Shown here one piece after another: positions 10,741 to 20,760 of a stretch of 64,000 nt of DNA. Where the stretch lies: NCBI RefSeq assembly GCF_000319305.2, contig NZ_AMWJ02000001.1:2395001-2459000 (forward strand), written 5' to 3'. The notes beneath the pieces are model-generated. The model was not told the origin of the DNA. It saw only the letters and a program-made list of their open reading frames with translations, and did no database searches. The position numbers were made by a program, and so were the translations under genes. The DNA is from Pseudomonas bharatica CSV86. Its GTDB lineage: Bacteria > Pseudomonadota > Gammaproteobacteria > Pseudomonadales > Pseudomonadaceae. Every line of letters begins with the position of its first letter. Within the stretch, counting starts at the first letter, position 1.

Positions 10741-11585
10741 ATGTTGCGTCTCCATGGCGACGTTTTCTCGCCCAGCGCTCGGCGTTGCTCGGGCTGATCT
10801 GGTTGCTGCTCCTGGGGTTGCTGGCCCTGGCGGCGCCGTGGCTCAGCCAGGGCGACCCCTGGGAAATGGCCGCGCAACCGCTGCTTGGGCCCCTGCAGGA
10901 TGGCAACCACTGGCTGGGCACCGACCTGCTCGGCCGCGACCTCGGCGCCGGCCTGCTGTATGGCGCCCGGGTATCCCTGGCGGTGGCGCTGCTCGCCAGC
11001 CTGGCGACCCTCCTTGCCGGCCTGCTGATCGGTGCCGTCGCTGGTTATTTCGGCGGTTGGCTGGACGGGTTGCTGATGCGCATTGCCGAGTTCTTCCAGA
11101 TCATTCCGCAACTGGTGCTGGCGGTGATCCTGGTGGCGATCCTCGAGCCGTCGCTGTACTCCATTGTCCTCGCCATCGCCCTGGTGGCCTGGCCGGCGGT
11201 GGCGCGCCTGGTGCGCGCCGAGTTCCTCAGCCTGCGCCAGCGCGAGTTCGTCCAGGCCGCCCGGGTGCTTGGGCAATCGCCGCTGGCCATTGTCTTCCGG
11301 CAGATCCTGCCCAATGCCCTGGCTCCGTTGCTGGTGACCCTGACCTTTGTCATGGCCACGGCGATCCTCACCGAGGCGGCGCTTGCCTTCCTCGGCCTCG
11401 GCGATCCGGAGGCGATGAGCTGGGGCTACATGATCAATGCGTCCCGTGGCCTGCTGCGCGAGGCGTGGTGGATGAGCCTGCTGCCGGGCCTGGCGATCCT
11501 GTTTTGCGTGCTGGCGGTCAACCGCGTCGGCGAAGGCCTGCGGGTCGCCTTCGATGCGGCTCGCCGGCCAGGAGATTCCCTATGA
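10737..11585 (+). CDS. ABC transporter permease, DppC-like
   Basis: A 282-residue inner-membrane permease. It has an N-terminal helix (LLGLIWLLLLGLLALAAPWL), the GTDLLGRDLGAGLLYGARVSL segment conserved in DppC/OppC proteins, and the EAA loop REFVQAARVLGQSPLAIVFRQ. The ATG at 10737 overlaps the previous stop (ATGA), and the stop overlaps the ATPase start in the same way. It pairs with the DppB-like protein to form the membrane channel. Confidence 0.93.
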   Translation: MNVASPWRRFLAQRSALLGLIWLLLLGLLALAAPWLSQGDPWEMAAQPLLGPLQDGNHWLGTDLLGRDLGAGLLYGARVSLAVALLASLATLLAGLLIGAVAGYFGGWLDGLLMRIAEFFQIIPQLVLAVILVAILEPSLYSIVLAIALVAWPAVARLVRAEFLSLRQREFVQAARVLGQSPLAIVFRQILPNALAPLLVTLTFVMATAILTEAALAFLGLGDPEAMSWGYMINASRGLLREAWWMSLLPGLAILFCVLAVNRVGEGLRVAFDAARRPGDSL

Positions 11586-13201
11586 GCGCGTTATTGAACA
11601 TCGAACACCTGCGCATCGCCTTGCCGGCCGGTGCCGACCGCAGCCATGCGCTGCATGACCTGTCCCTGACCCTGGAGGCCGGGCAATGCCTGTGCGTTGT
11701 GGGCGAGTCCGGTTCGGGCAAGTCCATGCTGGCCAAGGCCCTGCTGCGCCTGCTGCCGGCTGGCCCGCAGGTCGAGGCCGGGCATATCCGCTTTCGTGGC
11801 GAAGACCTGGCCGGGCTGGGTGAAGAGGCCATGCGCCAGTTGCGCGGCCGAACGGTCAGCATGGTTTTCCAGGAACCGATGAGTGCGCTCAATCCGCTGC
11901 TCAGCGTCGGCCGGCAGATCGAGGAAACGCTGCAGGCCCATGGTGTCAGGAACAGGGGCCAACGGCGCCAGCGGATTCTCGATCTGCTCGGCTATGTCGG
12001 CCTGCCCGATCCGGGGCGCCTGCAACATGCACTGCCGTTCGAACTGTCCGGCGGCCAGCGCCAGCGGGTGGTGATCGCCATGGCCCTGGCCTTCGATCCG
12101 CTGCTGTTGATCGCCGATGAGCCGACCTCGGCGCTGGATGTCACTACCCAGGCGCAAATCCTCGCGCTGCTGCGGCGGATCCAGCGGGAAAAGGGCATGG
12201 CCATGCTGTTCATCACCCATGATTTCGCGGTGGTCGAGGCCATTGCCGACCGTGTGCTGGTCCTGGAAAAGGGCCATTTGGTGGAGCAGGGCACGGTACA
12301 GCAGGTATTGCAGCAGCCACAGCAGGATTACACCCGGCAATTGCTCGCGGCGGCCAGCGCCAGCGCCCTGCATCCGCGCCCGACGCTGGACGGGCGCGAG
12401 GCGGTGCTGGAGGCGCGCCAGTTAGCCAAAAGCTACAACCGCCGCAGCGGCTGGTGGGGACGGCGCAGTACGCGAGCACTGGACCAGGTCGACCTGCGCC
12501 TGGCCGAAGGCGAGACCCTGGGGATCGTCGGTGAGTCGGGGTCGGGCAAGTCCACCCTGGGCCAGGCCCTGGTGCGCTTGCTTGCGGTGGATAGCGGCAG
12601 CATCCGCTGGCAGGGGCGCGAGGTGGCCGGTTTGTCCGAGTCTCGCCTGCGCGGTTTGCGCGGCGCGGTGCAGATGATCTTCCAGGATCCGTTCGCCTCG
12701 TTGAATCCACGCCAGCGCATCGAGACCCAGCTTATGACCGGGCCGCTGGCCCAGGGCGTCGAGCGCGAGGAGGCAGCACGGCGGGCGCGGGAGGTGCTGG
12801 AACTGGTGGGCTTGCCGGCCACGGCCCTGCAGCGTTTCCCCCATGAATTTTCCGGAGGCCAGCGCCAGCGCATCGGTATTGCCCGGGCCCTCGCGGTGCA
12901 GCCAAGGATCCTGATCGCCGATGAATGCGTTTCGGCCCTGGACGCGTTGATCCAGGTGCAGATCCTGGAATTGCTGGAGTCGCTGCAGCGGCGTCTGAAG
13001 CTGAGCATCGTGTTCATCACCCACGACCTGCGGGTGGCCGCGCGGTTGTGTGACCGCATCGCCGTGATGAAAGGCGGCCAGGTGGTGGAGGCCGGCGAGA
13101 CGGCGCAGGTGCTGGAGCGGCCGCAGCATCCCTACACCCGCAGCCTGCTTGGCGGCTTCAAGCGCAGCCCGGCGTCGCTGGCGGAGGTGGCAGCATGCTG
13201 A
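11582..13201 (+). CDS. Fused DppD-DppF type ABC ATPase (two nucleotide-binding domains)
   Basis: A 539-residue energising subunit with two complete ABC domains. Domain 1 (about residues 1-255) has Walker A GESGSGKS, signature LSGGQRQR, Walker [13 protein letters not shown] and FITHD. Domain 2 (about 270-535) has [29 protein letters not shown] and FITHD. The Cys in place of the usual Pro after the catalytic Glu in domain 2 (DEC instead of DEP) is a small oddity but leaves all catalytic residues. Fused two-domain ATPases of this sort serve peptide, glutathione (GsiA-like) and other organics importers. It overlaps the permease stop by 4 bp and the downstream monooxygenase start by 7 bp. Confidence 0.94.
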   Translation: MSALLNIEHLRIALPAGADRSHALHDLSLTLEAGQCLCVVGESGSGKSMLAKALLRLLPAGPQVEAGHIRFRGEDLAGLGEEAMRQLRGRTVSMVFQEPMSALNPLLSVGRQIEETLQAHGVRNRGQRRQRILDLLGYVGLPDPGRLQHALPFELSGGQRQRVVIAMALAFDPLLLIADEPTSALDVTTQAQILALLRRIQREKGMAMLFITHDFAVVEAIADRVLVLEKGHLVEQGTVQQVLQQPQQDYTRQLLAAASASALHPRPTLDGREAVLEARQLAKSYNRRSGWWGRRSTRALDQVDLRLAEGETLGIVGESGSGKSTLGQALVRLLAVDSGSIRWQGREVAGLSESRLRGLRGAVQMIFQDPFASLNPRQRIETQLMTGPLAQGVEREEAARRAREVLELVGLPATALQRFPHEFSGGQRQRIGIARALAVQPRILIADECVSALDALIQVQILELLESLQRRLKLSIVFITHDLRVAARLCDRIAVMKGGQVVEAGETAQVLERPQHPYTRSLLGGFKRSPASLAEVAAC

Positions 13202-14406
13202 GCCTCAATGCCTTCCTCATGGCCACCGGTCATCATGTGGCCGGCTGGCGTCATCCCGATGCCCAGGCCGATGGCGGCCTGGATTTCCAGCATTACCGGC
13301 AACTGGCGCAGACCGCCGAGCGCGGTTGTTTCGATGCGATCTTCCTGTCCGACACCCTGGCCATGCTGCCCGGCAGGCTCGAGGCCCTGGGCCGGATGTC
13401 GCGCACCGAGCATTTCGAACCGCTGACCTTGCTGGCCGGGCTGGCAGCGGTCACCGAGCGGATCGGCCTGGTGGCCACCGCGACCACGTCCTACAACAGT
13501 GTCGACAGCGTGGCCCGCGCCTTCACTTCGCTGGAGCGCCTGAGTGGCGGGCGCACGGGCTGGAACCTGGTGACCTCGAGCAATGCCGGGGAGGCCTTCA
13601 ATTTCGGCCGGGAAACCCATTTCGAACATGCCCGGCGCTATGTACTGGCGCGGGGTTTCCTTGAACGGGTCAGGGCGCGCTGGGCGGCCAGCGGTGTGGC
13701 GCCGGTGCAGGTCCTGGCTGGCGCCTCGAAGGCCGGCTGCGAGCTGGCGGCGGCCCATGCGGAAATGGTCTTTACCGCCCAGCCCGAGCTGGCCGGGGCC
13801 AAGGCGTTCTATCGCGAGCTGAAAAGCCTGTTGCCGCGCTACGGGCGTCACCCGGATCAACTGAAGATCATGCCGGGTGTGTTGCCCATCGTGGCCGACA
13901 GCAACGCCGAGGCCGAGGCCCAGTTCGAACAACTGCAGGCGCTGGTGCAGCCCGAGGTGGGGTTGTCGTTGCTGGCGGATATCGCGGGCGGTACCGATCT
14001 GTCCGGGTATGCGCTCGACGGTCCGCTGCCGGAGCTGCCGGGGACCAATTCCGGGGTCAGCCGGCGCGACCTGCTGATCGCCGTGGCCCGCCGGGAAGGC
14101 CTGAGCATCCGCCAGCTGTACCTGCGCATGGCAGCCGCGCGCGGGCATCTGGTGGTGATTGGCGATGCGCAGCGAATCGCCGACTGCCTTGAGCAGTGGT
14201 ACGTCGAGGGGGCAGCGGATGGCTTCAATGTCATGCCGCCGTACCTGCCTGGCGGGCTGGACGCCTTCGTCGAGCGAGTGGTTCCCGAGTTGCAGCGCCG
14301 TGGATTGTTCCGCCGCAGTTACCAGGGGCGGACCCTGCGTGATCACCTGGGGCTTTCCCGCCCCGTTCCTTCGCAATCAAACGAGGTACTGACGGCCCAT
14401 GGCTGA
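13195..14406 (+). CDS. NtaA/SnaA/DszA-family monooxygenase, internally shortened
   Basis: A 403-residue paralog of the 1368-2711 protein, sharing the FLMATGHHVAGWRHPDAQADGG start, ERGCFDAIFLSD, TSYNSVDSVARAFTSLERLSGGR, GWNLVTSSNAGEAFNFGRETHFEHARRY (in pieces) and DGFNVMPPYLPGGLDAFVERVVP. Compared with that paralog it lacks about 40-45 residues between HFEHARRY and VLAGASKAG, including the HRGKHFAVRGPLN segment that contributes to the substrate side of the barrel in this family. The frame is intact around the gap, so this is an in-frame loss and not a sequencing slip. It may be a changed-specificity or inactive enzyme. Its start overlaps the ATPase stop, and its stop overlaps the hydrolase start by 8 bp. 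Confidence 0.87.
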   Translation: MLSLNAFLMATGHHVAGWRHPDAQADGGLDFQHYRQLAQTAERGCFDAIFLSDTLAMLPGRLEALGRMSRTEHFEPLTLLAGLAAVTERIGLVATATTSYNSVDSVARAFTSLERLSGGRTGWNLVTSSNAGEAFNFGRETHFEHARRYVLARGFLERVRARWAASGVAPVQVLAGASKAGCELAAAHAEMVFTAQPELAGAKAFYRELKSLLPRYGRHPDQLKIMPGVLPIVADSNAEAEAQFEQLQALVQPEVGLSLLADIAGGTDLSGYALDGPLPELPGTNSGVSRRDLLIAVARREGLSIRQLYLRMAAARGHLVVIGDAQRIADCLEQWYVEGAADGFNVMPPYLPGGLDAFVERVVPELQRRGLFRRSYQGRTLRDHLGLSRPVPSQSNEVLTAHG

Positions 14407-15247
14407 CTTTTCCCAATTGCCGCGGGTGCGCGGTGAACGCCTGGAGATCCGGCCGGGCCGCTATCTGAGCGTGGCCCGCCAGGCCGGCGGCGATACCGTA
14501 GTGTTCTTCGGGCATGGCGGCGGTGGCAACAAGGATCAATGGCGCGAACTGTGGCAGGCCCTGGGCGCGCGGGGCTACAGCCTGGTGGCCTGGGACCTGC
14601 TGGGGCATGGCGCCAGTGACCGGCCCGGCGCTGCCCGGGCCTACGCCTGGGACGAGCTGGTGGCGGATGAACTGGAAATCCTGCGGCGATTTGGCGGGGC
14701 GCGCAATGTCATCGTTGCCCATTCATTCGGCACCGGGCTGGCCCTGAGCGCACTGTTGGCGAGGCCTGCGGTAAGCATCGATGCCGCCCTCCTGCTGGGC
14801 AGCCAGTTGCACCGGCCGTTGAAGCGCAAGGGCCTGCTGAACCTGCCGGTATGGATCCTGGAATGGTTGAGGCCGCGCCTGGCCCGGGGCTTCCGCGAGG
14901 CGGCCTGGCATCCCGAGGCAGACCCGGCGCTGGTGGACTATGAAGACAGGTTGGCCCAGGGCAACTCGTTGCACGTGTTCAAGGCCCTGGTTGCCCATGC
15001 GCAATGGCCGAACGCCGGGGCGCTGGCACGATTGGAGGTACCGATCTCGGTGCTGGCCGGCAACCGCGACGGCCTGACTCCGGCAAGCGGCGGCGAGGAA
15101 CTGGCCCGGCAGTTGCCCCGGGCGCAGTTCCAGGTGCTGGAGCGGTGCGGGCATCAGCTGATGCTGGAGAAACCGGAGGAGGTGCTGGCGGCGTTCGAGG
15201 CGCTGGTGGCGGGGTTGGGGACGGTTGAGCCAGCGTCGGTGATCTAG
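14399..15247 (+). CDS. Alpha/beta hydrolase
   Basis: A 282-residue alpha/beta-hydrolase-fold enzyme and the last gene of the ABC transporter operon. Visible are the oxyanion-hole strand VVFFGHGGGGNKDQW, the nucleophile elbow AHSFGTG (Ser in a His-Ser-Phe-Gly-Thr-Gly context), the late Asp in VLAGNRDGLT and the catalytic His in ERCGHQLMLEKPEEV. There is no signal peptide, so it acts in the cytoplasm, probably on an ester, amide or C-C bond of the imported compound or its oxidation product. The substrate cannot be read from sequence. It overlaps the preceding monooxygenase by 8 bp. Confidence 0.88.
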   Translation: MADFSQLPRVRGERLEIRPGRYLSVARQAGGDTVVFFGHGGGGNKDQWRELWQALGARGYSLVAWDLLGHGASDRPGAARAYAWDELVADELEILRRFGGARNVIVAHSFGTGLALSALLARPAVSIDAALLLGSQLHRPLKRKGLLNLPVWILEWLRPRLARGFREAAWHPEADPALVDYEDRLAQGNSLHVFKALVAHAQWPNAGALARLEVPISVLAGNRDGLTPASGGEELARQLPRAQFQVLERCGHQLMLEKPEEVLAAFEALVAGLGTVEPASVI

Positions 15248-15360
15248 GTGACACTGGCTCCTGTGGCGGCTGCGAGGTGCCCGTCAGAGAACCGTGTTAT
15301 GGCCACCAGGCGCAATCCGACAGATCTTCAGCGTCCTTGAGATCGAGCGCCGCCCGCGCG

Positions 15361-15388
15361 GCGCATCGCTGGCAAGCCAGCTCCCACA
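15361..15388. repeat. Single REP unit
   Basis: One arm GCATCGCTGGCAAGCCAG followed by CTCCCACA, without an inverted partner. It lies between the convergent hydrolase and PhoD genes. The remaining 15248-15431 gap shows nothing else recognisable. Confidence 0.75.
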
Positions 15389-15431
15389 TTCTTACCTCAA
15401 AAGATGTGTAGATACCCGTGCCGCGAGGACC

Positions 15432-17006
15432 TCAGGCTTCCAGGATCCGCGAGCTCCCACTCTCCACCACCAAGCGCTTCAAGGTCGAAACGCTGGCCGC
15501 CGGGTCCATCCGGTCTGAGATCGCCTGCATCCGCACTTCCAGCCGGTCCCTGTGCAGGTCCAGTGCCAGGTACCCGCGCGGGCGACTGTCATAGAAGCGT
15601 ATCTGCGGGTTGTCCGGCAGGATCGACTGCACCGCTTCATAGCTCGGGCCGTTGGAGGTGATGGACGTCCCGACGAACTCCGCCGCCACCACCCGTGAGT
15701 CCGGGTCCTCCGGCCGCTCGTGCAGGTGATTGGCCCAGAAGGAATGGTAGTCGCCACTGAGCACCACCGGATTGGCCACCCGGCTGTCGCGCAGGTTCTC
15801 CAGCAGGCGCCCGCGGGCCGCCTGGTAGCCGTCCCAGGTGTCGGTCCAGTAGCGGGCCTCGTCGTCGCCGGGCCGTTGCGCCCGCAACGGCGCGACCAGC
15901 AGGTCCTGGGCTATCAGGTTCCAGCGGCTGTCACCACGGCGCAGCCCGTCGTAGAGCCAGCGCTCCTGCTCGAAACCGAGCAGGGTGCGCTGTGGATCAC
16001 GCAGGTCGAGGCAGCTTTCTCCTTCCATATGCCCCTTGCCGAACGCCGGCGCCTGGTAGCAGGGCTGTCTGGAGCGGTATTGACGACCGTCCAGCACCGG
16101 TAGCGCGGCGAGGTCGCCGTAGCGGAATCGCCGGTAGATTCGTGGCCCGCCGTTGCTGCCCAGGGACGGGCGGCGCAGCGGCATGTTTTCCAGGAACGCC
16201 TGGTAGGCCGCCGCCCGGCGCAGGCGGAAGCGCTCGACGCTGATCTTCGGGTCCTTGGAGTAGACCTGGGAATAGTCGTCCTGCACCTCATGGTCGTCCC
16301 AGGTGGCGATCCACGGGGCGGCGGCATGCAGGCGGCGCAGGTCCGGGTCGGTGCGGTGCAGCGCATAGCGATAGCGGTAACCGGCCAGGTCGGTGGCCTC
16401 CGGGGCGTTGTAGGCGCGGGCCAGCCCGGGGGTATCCGGGGCGTTGCTGTATTCGTAAATGTAGTCGCCAAGAAACAGCACCAGGTCCGGATGCTCGTCC
16501 GCCATATGCCGGTAGGCACTGAACAGCCCGCGTTCGTAGTTGGCGCAGGACGCCACGCCAAGGCGCAGGCGTTCCGGGCGGGCGTCAAGCGCCGGGAGGG
16601 TCAGGCTGCGTCCGGCTTCGCTGCGTTCGCCCAAGGCGATAAAGCGGTACCAGTAATCGCGGCCAGGCGCCAGGCCCCGCAACGCCACGTGCACGGCATG
16701 GCCATTGACGGCCAGGGCCTGGGTGCGGCCGCGCTGGGCGATACGCCGAAAGTCCGGGTCGAGGCCGACTTCCCAATCCACCGGCACGCTGGCTGGCAGT
16801 TCCAGTTCATTGCCCGGGTAAGGCAGGCCGGCACTGAGCCGGGTCCAGATGACAAAGCCGTCGGGCCAGGGATCGCCGCTGGCGACCCCGAGCAGGAAAG
16901 GCGAGGCGATCCCGCCCAGGGCGCGGCCATAACGCAGCAGCAGGGGCGCCGCGGCTGCCCCCGCCAGCAGGCGCAGGGCCTGGCGGCGGTTGAAGTCGGA
17001 GGTCAT
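15432..17006 (-). CDS. phoD: PhoD-family alkaline phosphatase/phosphodiesterase, Tat-exported
   Basis: A 524-residue secreted metallophosphatase. The N-terminus has a twin-arginine signal (FNRRQALRLLAGAAAAPLLL). Family motifs in order are GVASGDPWPDGFVIWTRL, RLGVASCANYERGLFSAYRHMA in pieces, LFLGDYIYEY (metal Asp), TWDDHEVQDDYS and LSGDYHSFWANH. PhoD enzymes use Fe/Ca and hydrolyse phosphate mono- and diesters outside the cytoplasm. The start lies 9 bp after the TonB receptor 2 stop on the same strand, so it should be transcribed from the sigma-54 promoter at 19339. That is unusual, since phoD genes are normally under PhoB, and no Pho box is evident before it. Confidence 0.92.
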   Translation of the reverse strand: MTSDFNRRQALRLLAGAAAAPLLLRYGRALGGIASPFLLGVASGDPWPDGFVIWTRLSAGLPYPGNELELPASVPVDWEVGLDPDFRRIAQRGRTQALAVNGHAVHVALRGLAPGRDYWYRFIALGERSEAGRSLTLPALDARPERLRLGVASCANYERGLFSAYRHMADEHPDLVLFLGDYIYEYSNAPDTPGLARAYNAPEATDLAGYRYRYALHRTDPDLRRLHAAAPWIATWDDHEVQDDYSQVYSKDPKISVERFRLRRAAAYQAFLENMPLRRPSLGSNGGPRIYRRFRYGDLAALPVLDGRQYRSRQPCYQAPAFGKGHMEGESCLDLRDPQRTLLGFEQERWLYDGLRRGDSRWNLIAQDLLVAPLRAQRPGDDEARYWTDTWDGYQAARGRLLENLRDSRVANPVVLSGDYHSFWANHLHERPEDPDSRVVAAEFVGTSITSNGPSYEAVQSILPDNPQIRFYDSRPRGYLALDLHRDRLEVRMQAISDRMDPAASVSTLKRLVVESGSSRILEA

Positions 17007-17015
17007 GGGCGCTCC

Positions 17016-19273
17016 TCAGAATTTATAGCTGGCCTGGACGCCCACGGTACGCGGGTCGCCGGGCGTGGCCATCTGGGCGTTGGAGAGGAACGAGCCGTGG
17101 TACAGGTCGTATTTCTTGTCGAACAGGTTGCGTGCCCACAGCGCCACCGACCAGTTGCCATTCACCGGGGTCAGGCCGAGGCGGGCGTTGGCCAGCCAGT
17201 AGGCTTCGGTGGTGGTGCCGTTACTGCCGGCGATGCTGTCGTGGTAGGAGTAGTCGCTCTGCGCACTGAGGACGAAGCCGGGAATCTCCCAGGCATATTC
17301 GACCTGGCCGCCGTAGCTGGTCTCGGGGAAGTTGGTCAGGCTGGAGCCGGAAAAGTCGGTGTACACCGGATAGGCGAAGCCCACCGCGCGGGTGGCCGTG
17401 CTGTTCAAGCCCTGGTAGTCGATGTACTTGCCTTTCTTGGTGCCGAAGTACTGGCCGATGGTCAGGCCGGCAAGCGGCTGCCATTGCAGTTCCAGCTCAT
17501 AACCGTAGATCTTCGATTTGGGAATGTTGACCAGGCGTCCGACGTTGCCAACCTGCTGGCTGATCCATACCTGGGACTGGTATTGCTGGTCGCGGTAGTC
17601 GTAGTAGAAGGCCGCCGCATTGAGGCGCAGGGTGTCGCTCAGGTCGCTCTTGAAGCCCACTTCGTAGGCCAGCAGTTTCTCCGGCTTGACCGGGGCGATC
17701 TGCTCGACATAGCTGGAGTTGTAGGCGGTGAAGCCACCTGACTTGATACCGCGGCTGACCGTCGAGTAGAGCAGGGTCGACGGGGTCAACTGGTACTCGA
17801 GGCCCAGTTTCCAGGAGGTGGAATTGCTGTCCAGGTCGCTGTCGGCAGCGGGGAAGGTGCTGGCGCCAAGGCTGTAGGCGCCGTTGTTGACCAGGATGCG
17901 ACGGGTGCTGAAGTCATCCAGCTCGCGCTTTTCCTGTTCCTGGCGCAGGCCGACGATCAGCTTGAGGTCGTCGGTCAGGCGGTAGTCGCCCTGGGCGAAC
18001 AGGCCCCAGGTCTGCGAGCGCTGCTGGTAGGAGGTGTAGGTGCCGTAGCCGAGGTTGGCGCTGAAGTCGGAGTAGAACTCCTCGTCGAGGCGGTCCTTGG
18101 CGAAATACAGGTCGGTCTGCCAGTTGAAACGCTCGTTGTCGTGGGAGGCCAGGCGCAGCTCCTGGGAGAACACCTCGACCTGGGAGTCGAAGTACTCGTC
18201 GGACTGCGGGATCACCGAGGCGTCCCAGTCGATGTACTCGCGACGGCGGAAGTGGTCCGAGGAGGTGATGCTGGTGATGCTCAGGTGGTCGTCCAGGTCG
18301 AAGGTGCCGGTGAGGGCGAAGCCGGTGTTGTCGTTGTCGCGGTGCGGCTTGTCCTTGACCGACAGGCCGGTGAGGTTGGCGAAGCCCGGGGTCAGGCCCA
18401 GCCGGTCTTCTTGCCGTTGCTCTCCGGGGCGATGGTGCTGTAGCGCGAGCCATAGGTAGCGTTGGGCTTGAGCCCCTGGTAGAGGTACGAGCCGCGGCTG
18501 TCGGACTGGTCCTTGCCACCATGCACGCTGAGGTTGAAGTTGATCGCGTCGCTGGCGTCCCAGTCCAGCTGGCCGCGCAGCGAGGTGGTGTCCTTGTCGC
18601 CGAGGCTCTGCCCGGTATCGCGATTGTCCTGCCAGGCGCCGCCTTGCTCGGTGATGAAGGCCAGGCGTGCGCGCAGGGTGTCGCTGACGGGGCCGGAAAT
18701 GAAGCCCTCGACGCTGCTGGCGTTATAGGAACCGTAGTTGCTGGTGAGGCCGCCGTGCAGCTCGCGGGTCGGCTTGTTGGTGATGAAGTTGATCGCCCCG
18801 GCGGTGCTGTTGCGCCCGTACAGGGTACCTTGCGGGCCGCGCAGCACCTCGACCCGCTCCAGGTCGAAGAGTTGGCCCTGGGTCTGGATCGGGTAGGGCA
18901 GCGCCACCTGGTCGAGGTACACACCGACGGTGGAGGTGTTGTTGCTGCCGTAGTCCTTGAGGCCCACGCCTCGGATGCGGAACAGCGGGTTGCCGCTGCC
19001 GTACTGCGGGGCGATATCCAGGTTGGGCACGTAGTTCTGCAGCTGGTTGACGTTGGTCACGCCTTTTTCCTGCAGGGCCTCGCCGCTAAGGGCGGTGACC
19101 GCAAGACCGATGTCCTGGGCCGATTCCTCGTGGCGCTGGGCGGTGACGGTGACCGAGGCCAGGGCCGTGGTCGGTTGCTCGGCGGCCTGGGCGACGGCGC
19201 CGGCCAGCAGCGAGGCGCTGGCGAACAAGGCGTGACGACCGAATGGAAGGCTGTTGCGAAGTGTTGTGCGCAT
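17016..19273 (-). pseudogene. TonB-dependent receptor 2, single frameshift
   Basis: An outer-membrane receptor of about 751 residues if repaired. A signal peptide (about 1-31, ending AVAQAAEQ) is followed by a plug with SVTVTAQRHEESAQDIGLAV, RIRGVGLKDYG and VEVLRGPQGTLYGRNSTAGAINF, the type common in vitamin, sulfate-ester or aromatic-compound receptors. The printed frame stops at 18392 after NGKKTGWA; the rest of the barrel continues in another frame (LTPGFANLTGLSV onward) to a C-terminal VGVQASYKF. Adding one G in the GGG run at about 18397-18400 (minus strand GGCTGGGCC) restores the frame. A sequencing slip is more likely than true decay, because both halves are otherwise intact. It is driven by a sigma-54 promoter and followed by phoD. 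Confidence 0.85.
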
Positions 19274-19338
19274 GGCGGGTGTCCCTTGAGAAATGCAAAT
19301 AAGGGCCGCTCTGTGAAGAGTAAGCAGGCAGGGCGATA

Positions 19339-19353
19339 GCAAGCGTTGTGCCA
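19339..19353 (-). promoter_or_regulatory. Sigma-54 promoter for TonB receptor 2 - phoD
   Basis: The minus strand reads TGGCAC-AACGC-TTGC, an exact -24/-12 match, 66 bp upstream of the ATG at 19273. The regulator gene is divergent, starting about 215 bp away. Confidence 0.82.
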
Positions 19354-19448
19354 TCAGTCGAATCGCCCGGTTTCATTACGTTTTCATGACAGTCAGCACA
19401 AGCTGGAGGCGCGTCGCGGTGGATATCCAGCAACCGCCGGAGCAGTTT

Positions 19449-19465
19449 GTTGCAGAACCAGCAAC
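19449..19465. promoter_or_regulatory. Inverted repeat, candidate enhancer (UAS) for the sigma-54 regulator
   Basis: GTTGC-N7-GCAAC lies about 96 bp upstream of the -24 box at 19339-19353 and about 105 bp before the regulator ATG, a normal position for an enhancer-binding-protein site. No experimental consensus is known to me for this regulator, so the assignment is inference. Confidence 0.4.
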
Positions 19466-19569
19466 CTGGGTAAAAGGTTATTTTCTAATGCCTTTTTAAT
19501 ATTTCTGGCTATAAGCGAGCGGGCGGTAGAGTGACCACTTTCCTATTTCGACACCGGGACGTATTTGCC

Positions 19570-20639
<1,070 letters not shown>

Positions 20640-20760
20640 TCTGCCAGGTTTTCTCCGTTCTGTGCGCTAATCCCCTGATTCAACAGACAATCAGCCCTGT
20701 CCCATCAGGCTCGAATGGGGTACAACGTCCGGCTTGTGTGTTCGTTCAGCCGGAGTCGGT

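Noticed and set aside
15248..15431. Small reading frames between the hydrolase and phoD
   Set aside because: No ribosome site or conserved pattern; part is a REP unit.
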